DNA from: Acidobacteriota bacterium
GTDB lineage: Bacteria > Acidobacteriota > Terriglobia > Acidiferrales > 2-02-FULL-67-57
Reading direction: 5' to 3'
Assembly (NCBI GenBank): GCA_016189965.1
Contig: JACPRL010000086.1
Location: 1-7,748, forward strand
Length of the DNA stretch: 7,748 bases
Part shown: positions 5,499-7,748 of the stretch, one piece after another
Numbering within the stretch: position 1 is the first letter of the stretch
Layout of the letters: every line of letters starts with the position of its first letter
Notes under the pieces: generated by a model
Databases searched by the model: none
Told to the model about the DNA's origin: nothing
What the model saw: the letters and a program-made list of their open reading frames with translations, nothing else
Translations under genes and position numbers: made by a program

Positions 5499-7160
5499 CT
5501 ACATTCCTTCGTAATGCGGCCCGCCGCTGCCTTCGGGAGGCACCCACGTAATGATTTCGTAGGGGTCCATGATGTCGCAGGTCTTGCAGTGGACGCAGTT
5601 CGAAGGATTGAGCTTCAGGCGCTTGCGGTCGCCCTCGGTGACGATCTCATAGACGGCGGCGGGGCAGAAGTACTGGCAGGGATTGCCGTACTCGGCGGCG
5701 CAGCGCGTGGAGCAGATGTCCGTATCGGCCACCAGCAGGTGCGCGGGCTGGTCTTCCTCGTGGCGCGTGCCGGAGTAGAAGACGTCGGTGACTTTGTCGA
5801 AGGTGAACTGGCCGTCGGGCTTGAAGGCCAGCGGCCGGGCGTCCGTGAGCGCAGAAAGTTTCTTGTACTGCTCGTGGCCGGCGCGGTTCGAGTAGCGGGC
5901 GTAGAGGCCGCGGCCGCCGGTGACGAACTGCAGGGCGGCATGGAAGAGGCCGCGCCAGAGGCCGTGCTCGAAGCCCTGGTGGAAGTTGCGCACGCGCCAG
6001 AGTTCCTTCTTGACCCAGCTCTGCTCGACCCGATCGTGGAAGGCGCGCAAGGTTCTTTCTGAAGTGTCGCCGGCACGCAGCGCCGCGAAGATGGTTTCCG
6101 CCGCCAGCATGCCGGTCTTGAGCGCCATGTGGATGCCCTTGAGGCGCTGCGAGTCGAGAAAGCCCGCGGTGTCGCCGATGAGCAGTGCGCCGTTCACGTA
6201 GGTCTTCGGAATCGCCCAATAGCCCCCGGCGGGAATCGTCTTGGCGCCGTAGCGCACCAGCTTGCCGCCCTCGAGCAGCCGGCGCACGAAGGGGTGAAGC
6301 TTGTACTGTTGGAAGGCAACGTGGGGGTCGAAGAGCGGGTTGGCGTAGTGCAGGCCGGCGACGAGGCCGAGCGAGACGCGGTTGCCCTGCAGCCCGTAAA
6401 TCCAGCCGCCACCGTATATGTCGCTCGGCAGCGGATAGCCCATCGTGTGCCAGACGGTGCCCGGTTTGATGCGACCCTCGGGCACTTCCCAGAGTTCCTT
6501 CACCCCCAGAGAGTAAACCTGCGGATTGCGCCCGGCATCGAGTTGGAATTTGTTGATAAGTTGCTTGGTGAGCGAGCCGCGCGGGCCTTCGGCCAGCACG
6601 GTGACGCGGGCGCGCAGGTGGTAGCCGGGCTGGAAGTTGGGCTTGCGCCCGCCGTTCTTGTCCACGCCCTTGTCGTCGGTCTGGATGCCAACCACAGTGC
6701 CGTCTTCAATCAGCAGCTCGGAGCCGGCGAAGCCGGTGAAGACGTTGATGCCGGCGCGTTCGGCGCGCTGGCCGAGCCACTGCACCAGGCGGGCAAGCGA
6801 GACGACGTAGTTGCCGTGGTTGCGCAGCGGCGGCGGCGTGATCGGAAAGCGGAAGGCGCGGCGTTGGGTGAAGAAGTAGGCGGCGTCGTCCGTGACGGGC
6901 GTATCGAGCGGCGCGCCTTCTTTTTCGAAGTTGGGGACGAGCTCGCGCAGCCCCTTCGGGTTCATCACCGCGCCGGAGAGCAAGTGCATCCCCAGCGCAT
7001 CGGCTTTCTCGATGACGTAGATGTTTTCGGCGCTCAGGCCGCCCGGATTCGCCTTGATGAGTTCGGCGAGGCGAAGCGCGCAGGCCAGCCCGGCCGGCCC
7101 GGCGCCGACGATGACCACGTCGGCTTCGAGCTGCTCCCGCTCGATCGCTTGCTCATTCAT
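5499..7160 (-). CDS. Electron transfer flavoprotein-ubiquinone oxidoreductase (ETF-QO)
   Basis: This membrane-associated FAD and iron-sulfur enzyme oxidises reduced ETF and reduces quinone, feeding electrons from acyl-CoA and related dehydrogenases to the respiratory chain. The protein has 553 residues, near the size of the mature mammalian enzyme. I see the FAD dinucleotide motif VVIVGAGPAGLACALRL (15-31), AEGPRGSLTKQL (190-201) and the second FAD contact GALLIGDTAGFLDSQRLKGIH (324-344, overlapping the pocket). The C-terminal ferredoxin-like part has the four cluster cysteines, Cys499 (FCPA) and Cys522/525/528 (NCVHCKTCDI). The enzyme ends in the family-typical PPEGSGGPHYEGM. Three further cysteines, 483, 487 and 495, precede the cluster motif and are absent from the human protein as I recall it. 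The ATG at 7160 gives the expected N-terminus. No Shine-Dalgarno precedes it. etfA lies upstream on the same strand, which supports the function. Confidence 0.97.
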   Translation of the reverse strand: MNEQAIEREQLEADVVIVGAGPAGLACALRLAELIKANPGGLSAENIYVIEKADALGMHLLSGAVMNPKGLRELVPNFEKEGAPLDTPVTDDAAYFFTQRRAFRFPITPPPLRNHGNYVVSLARLVQWLGQRAERAGINVFTGFAGSELLIEDGTVVGIQTDDKGVDKNGGRKPNFQPGYHLRARVTVLAEGPRGSLTKQLINKFQLDAGRNPQVYSLGVKELWEVPEGRIKPGTVWHTMGYPLPSDIYGGGWIYGLQGNRVSLGLVAGLHYANPLFDPHVAFQQYKLHPFVRRLLEGGKLVRYGAKTIPAGGYWAIPKTYVNGALLIGDTAGFLDSQRLKGIHMALKTGMLAAETIFAALRAGDTSERTLRAFHDRVEQSWVKKELWRVRNFHQGFEHGLWRGLFHAALQFVTGGRGLYARYSNRAGHEQYKKLSALTDARPLAFKPDGQFTFDKVTDVFYSGTRHEEDQPAHLLVADTDICSTRCAAEYGNPCQYFCPAAVYEIVTEGDRKRLKLNPSNCVHCKTCDIMDPYEIITWVPPEGSGGPHYEGM

Positions 7161-7168
7161 GGGCAGTC

Positions 7169-7198
7169 AGGATAGCTGAGGACGGCGGAGAAACCCAA
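7169..7198 (-). promoter_or_regulatory. Possible promoter of ETF-QO, leaderless spacing
   Basis: On the - strand, TATCCT (+ coordinates 7169-7174) matches four of six bases of the -10 consensus (TATAAT), including the key TA....T pattern, and ends eight bases before the ATG. TTGGGT (7193-7198) lies 18 bases further upstream and could be a weak -35. No ribosome binding site is visible between the hexamer and the ATG, so the transcript could start at or near the ATG. The evidence is motif and position only. Confidence 0.35.
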
Positions 7199-7325
7199 GC
7201 AGGTTTTCCCCGCACCCCTTCCGCGGAAGCGCTGCGCGCGACGTTTTTATCGGCGGGGCTAAAGCCCCGCCCTTCCGGGAACGGTCGTGGCGCTTCGCGC
7301 AACCAGTGCTCCCCCCACCCAGCGT

Positions 7326-7501
7326 TGTCATCCTGAGCGGAGTCCCGCCCCGTGCGGCGTTGGGGCCGCCGTGGTTGGGGCACGACTCTTGTGCCGCCGC
7401 AAGGGGCGGGACGGAGTCGAAGGATCTGCTTGCCTGGGGCAACAGGCCGAAGAAAAAGCAGATTCCTCGCCGCCAAAGGCAGGCAAGGGCTCGGAATGAC
7501 A
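7326..7501. repeat. Composite palindromic repeat element (176 bases)
   Basis: The ends are near-perfect inverted repeats: TGTCATCCTGAGC at 7326-7338 and GCTCGGAATGACA at 7489-7501. Inside is a stem of 18 positions with one mismatch, GTCCCGCCCC plus TGCGGCG (7342-7359) against CGCCGCA plus GGGGCGGGAC (7395-7412). A second hairpin follows: CGAAGGATCTGCTT (7418-7431) against AAGCAGATTCCTCG (7456-7469), with one mismatch by eye, around GCCTG/CAGGC. The right part recurs in inverted orientation at 3838-3887. No reading frame or transposase motif is present, so it behaves like a non-autonomous extragenic palindrome. Confidence 0.75.
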
Positions 7502-7520
7502 CGCGCTGTAAGACAGTTCT

Positions 7521-7544
7521 CTTTGTGTCTTCGTGCCTTTGTGG
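7521..7544. repeat. Octamer tandem repeat abutting the etfA stop codon
   Basis: Three 8-base units, CTTTGTGT, CTTCGTGC and CTTTGTGG, run directly up to the etfA stop (TAG on the - strand, 7545-7547), i.e. immediately downstream of etfA. Units differ by one to three bases. This resembles short CTTCGTG/CTTTGTG repeats I know as common in the intergenic DNA of several soil bacterial phyla. Confidence 0.6.
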
Positions 7545-7748
7545 CTAGCCTTTCTCGAGGGCGTCGATGAGGGCGGGGACGATTTCGAAAAGGTCGCCGA
7601 CGATGCCGTAGTCGGCGACCTCGAAGATGGGGGCGTTCGAGTCCTTGTTGATGGCCACCACGGTGCGCGAACCTTTCATCCCCACCACGTGCTGGATGGC
7701 GCCGGAGATGCCCAGCGCCAGGTAGAGCTTGGGGGCGACCGTCTGGCC
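7545..7748 (-). CDS. etfA: Electron transfer flavoprotein alpha subunit, C-terminal end (5' part outside window)
   Basis: Reading the - strand from the right edge gives 67 in-frame residues and then TAG. They match the FAD-binding C-terminal domain of ETF alpha/FixB: VAPKLYLALGISGAIQHVVG, then GMKGSRTVVAINKDSNAPIF, then EVADYGIVGDLFEIVPAL. The SGAIQH, AINKD..APIF and ADYGIV.DLF elements are diagnostic of the family. ETF alpha pairs with ETF beta in a soluble heterodimer that accepts electrons from acyl-CoA dehydrogenases and delivers them to ETF-QO, the next gene on this strand. The beta subunit gene is probably to the right, outside the window. The gap to ETF-QO is unusually large and full of repeats, and ETF-QO may have its own promoter. 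Confidence 0.95.
   Translation of the reverse strand, partial: GQTVAPKLYLALGISGAIQHVVGMKGSRTVVAINKDSNAPIFEVADYGIVGDLFEIVPALIDALEKG

Larger units (their letters stand above)
7161..7544. other. Non-coding spacer between etfA and ETF-QO
   Basis: About 385 bases without a credible gene; the reading frames that cross it are driven by repeat sequence. Besides the promoter-like motif next to ETF-QO, it contains a perfect 12-base palindrome CTTCCGCGGAAG (7218-7229), a hairpin GGCGGGGCT/AGCCCCGCC (7252-7260 and 7263-7271), the large palindromic repeat (7326-7501) and an octamer tandem repeat (7521-7544). The hairpin has T bases only on its + strand upstream side, so it is not a terminator for etfA. 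Confidence 0.6.

Noticed and set aside
6129..7175. Long + strand open frame opposite ETF-QO
   Set aside because: ETF-QO on the - strand shows all family motifs; the opposite frame is compositionally biased and has no domain signature.
7252..7271. GC hairpin as an intrinsic terminator of etfA
   Set aside because: In the etfA direction the stem is followed by GATAAAAAC rather than a T-run. It is better explained as an extragenic palindrome.
7167..7570. Several open frames across the etfA to ETF-QO spacer
   Set aside because: They run through the palindromic repeat in both directions and have no motifs, no ribosome binding site and no consistent frame.

Overview
The window is high-GC bacterial chromosome carrying ordinary aerobic-metabolism genes separated by repeat- and hairpin-rich spacers. 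Several things fit an Acidobacteriota-like organism: the GC-rich coding style, dispersed palindromic repeats that begin TGTCATCC.GAGC and contain an AGGAATCTGCTTTTT core, and short tandem repeats next to stop codons. That assignment is inference from style; there is no rRNA or other phylogenetic marker here.

Layout, left to right. The 3' part of the 2-oxoglutarate dehydrogenase E1 gene (sucA, + strand) enters from the left edge. Twenty bases after its stop, a small membrane protein with a zinc-ribbon motif starts at GTG; its GC content is visibly lower than its neighbours'. A 350-base non-coding stretch with hairpins and a repeat fragment follows. Next is a tightly coupled ABC-2-type exporter pair, ATPase then permease, with 2 bases between them. 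A 139-base spacer contains one repeat copy and several mutually exclusive inverted repeats that reach the ribosome binding site of the next gene, a membrane-anchored HtrA/DegP-like trypsin-PDZ protease. About 370 bases of stacked hairpins and a heptamer tandem repeat separate this protease from the next, convergent gene.

On the - strand at the right lie the 3' end of etfA (electron transfer flavoprotein alpha subunit) and, downstream of it in the same direction, electron transfer flavoprotein-ubiquinone oxidoreductase (ETF-QO). About 385 bases of repeat-rich DNA lie between them. ETF collects electrons from acyl-CoA and related dehydrogenases, and ETF-QO passes them to the quinone pool. Together with the TCA-cycle enzyme at the left this indicates a respiring heterotroph. 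The protease and the exporter are envelope functions with no evident link to these pathways.

I see no CRISPR array, tRNA, rRNA, transposase, phage or toxin-antitoxin module, and no convincing undescribed multi-gene system. The points most worth checking are the composite palindromic repeat family, the possible RNA switch in front of the protease, two promoter-like hexamers placed as for leaderless mRNAs, the missing switch histidine in the ABC ATPase, and the orphan zinc-ribbon membrane protein.
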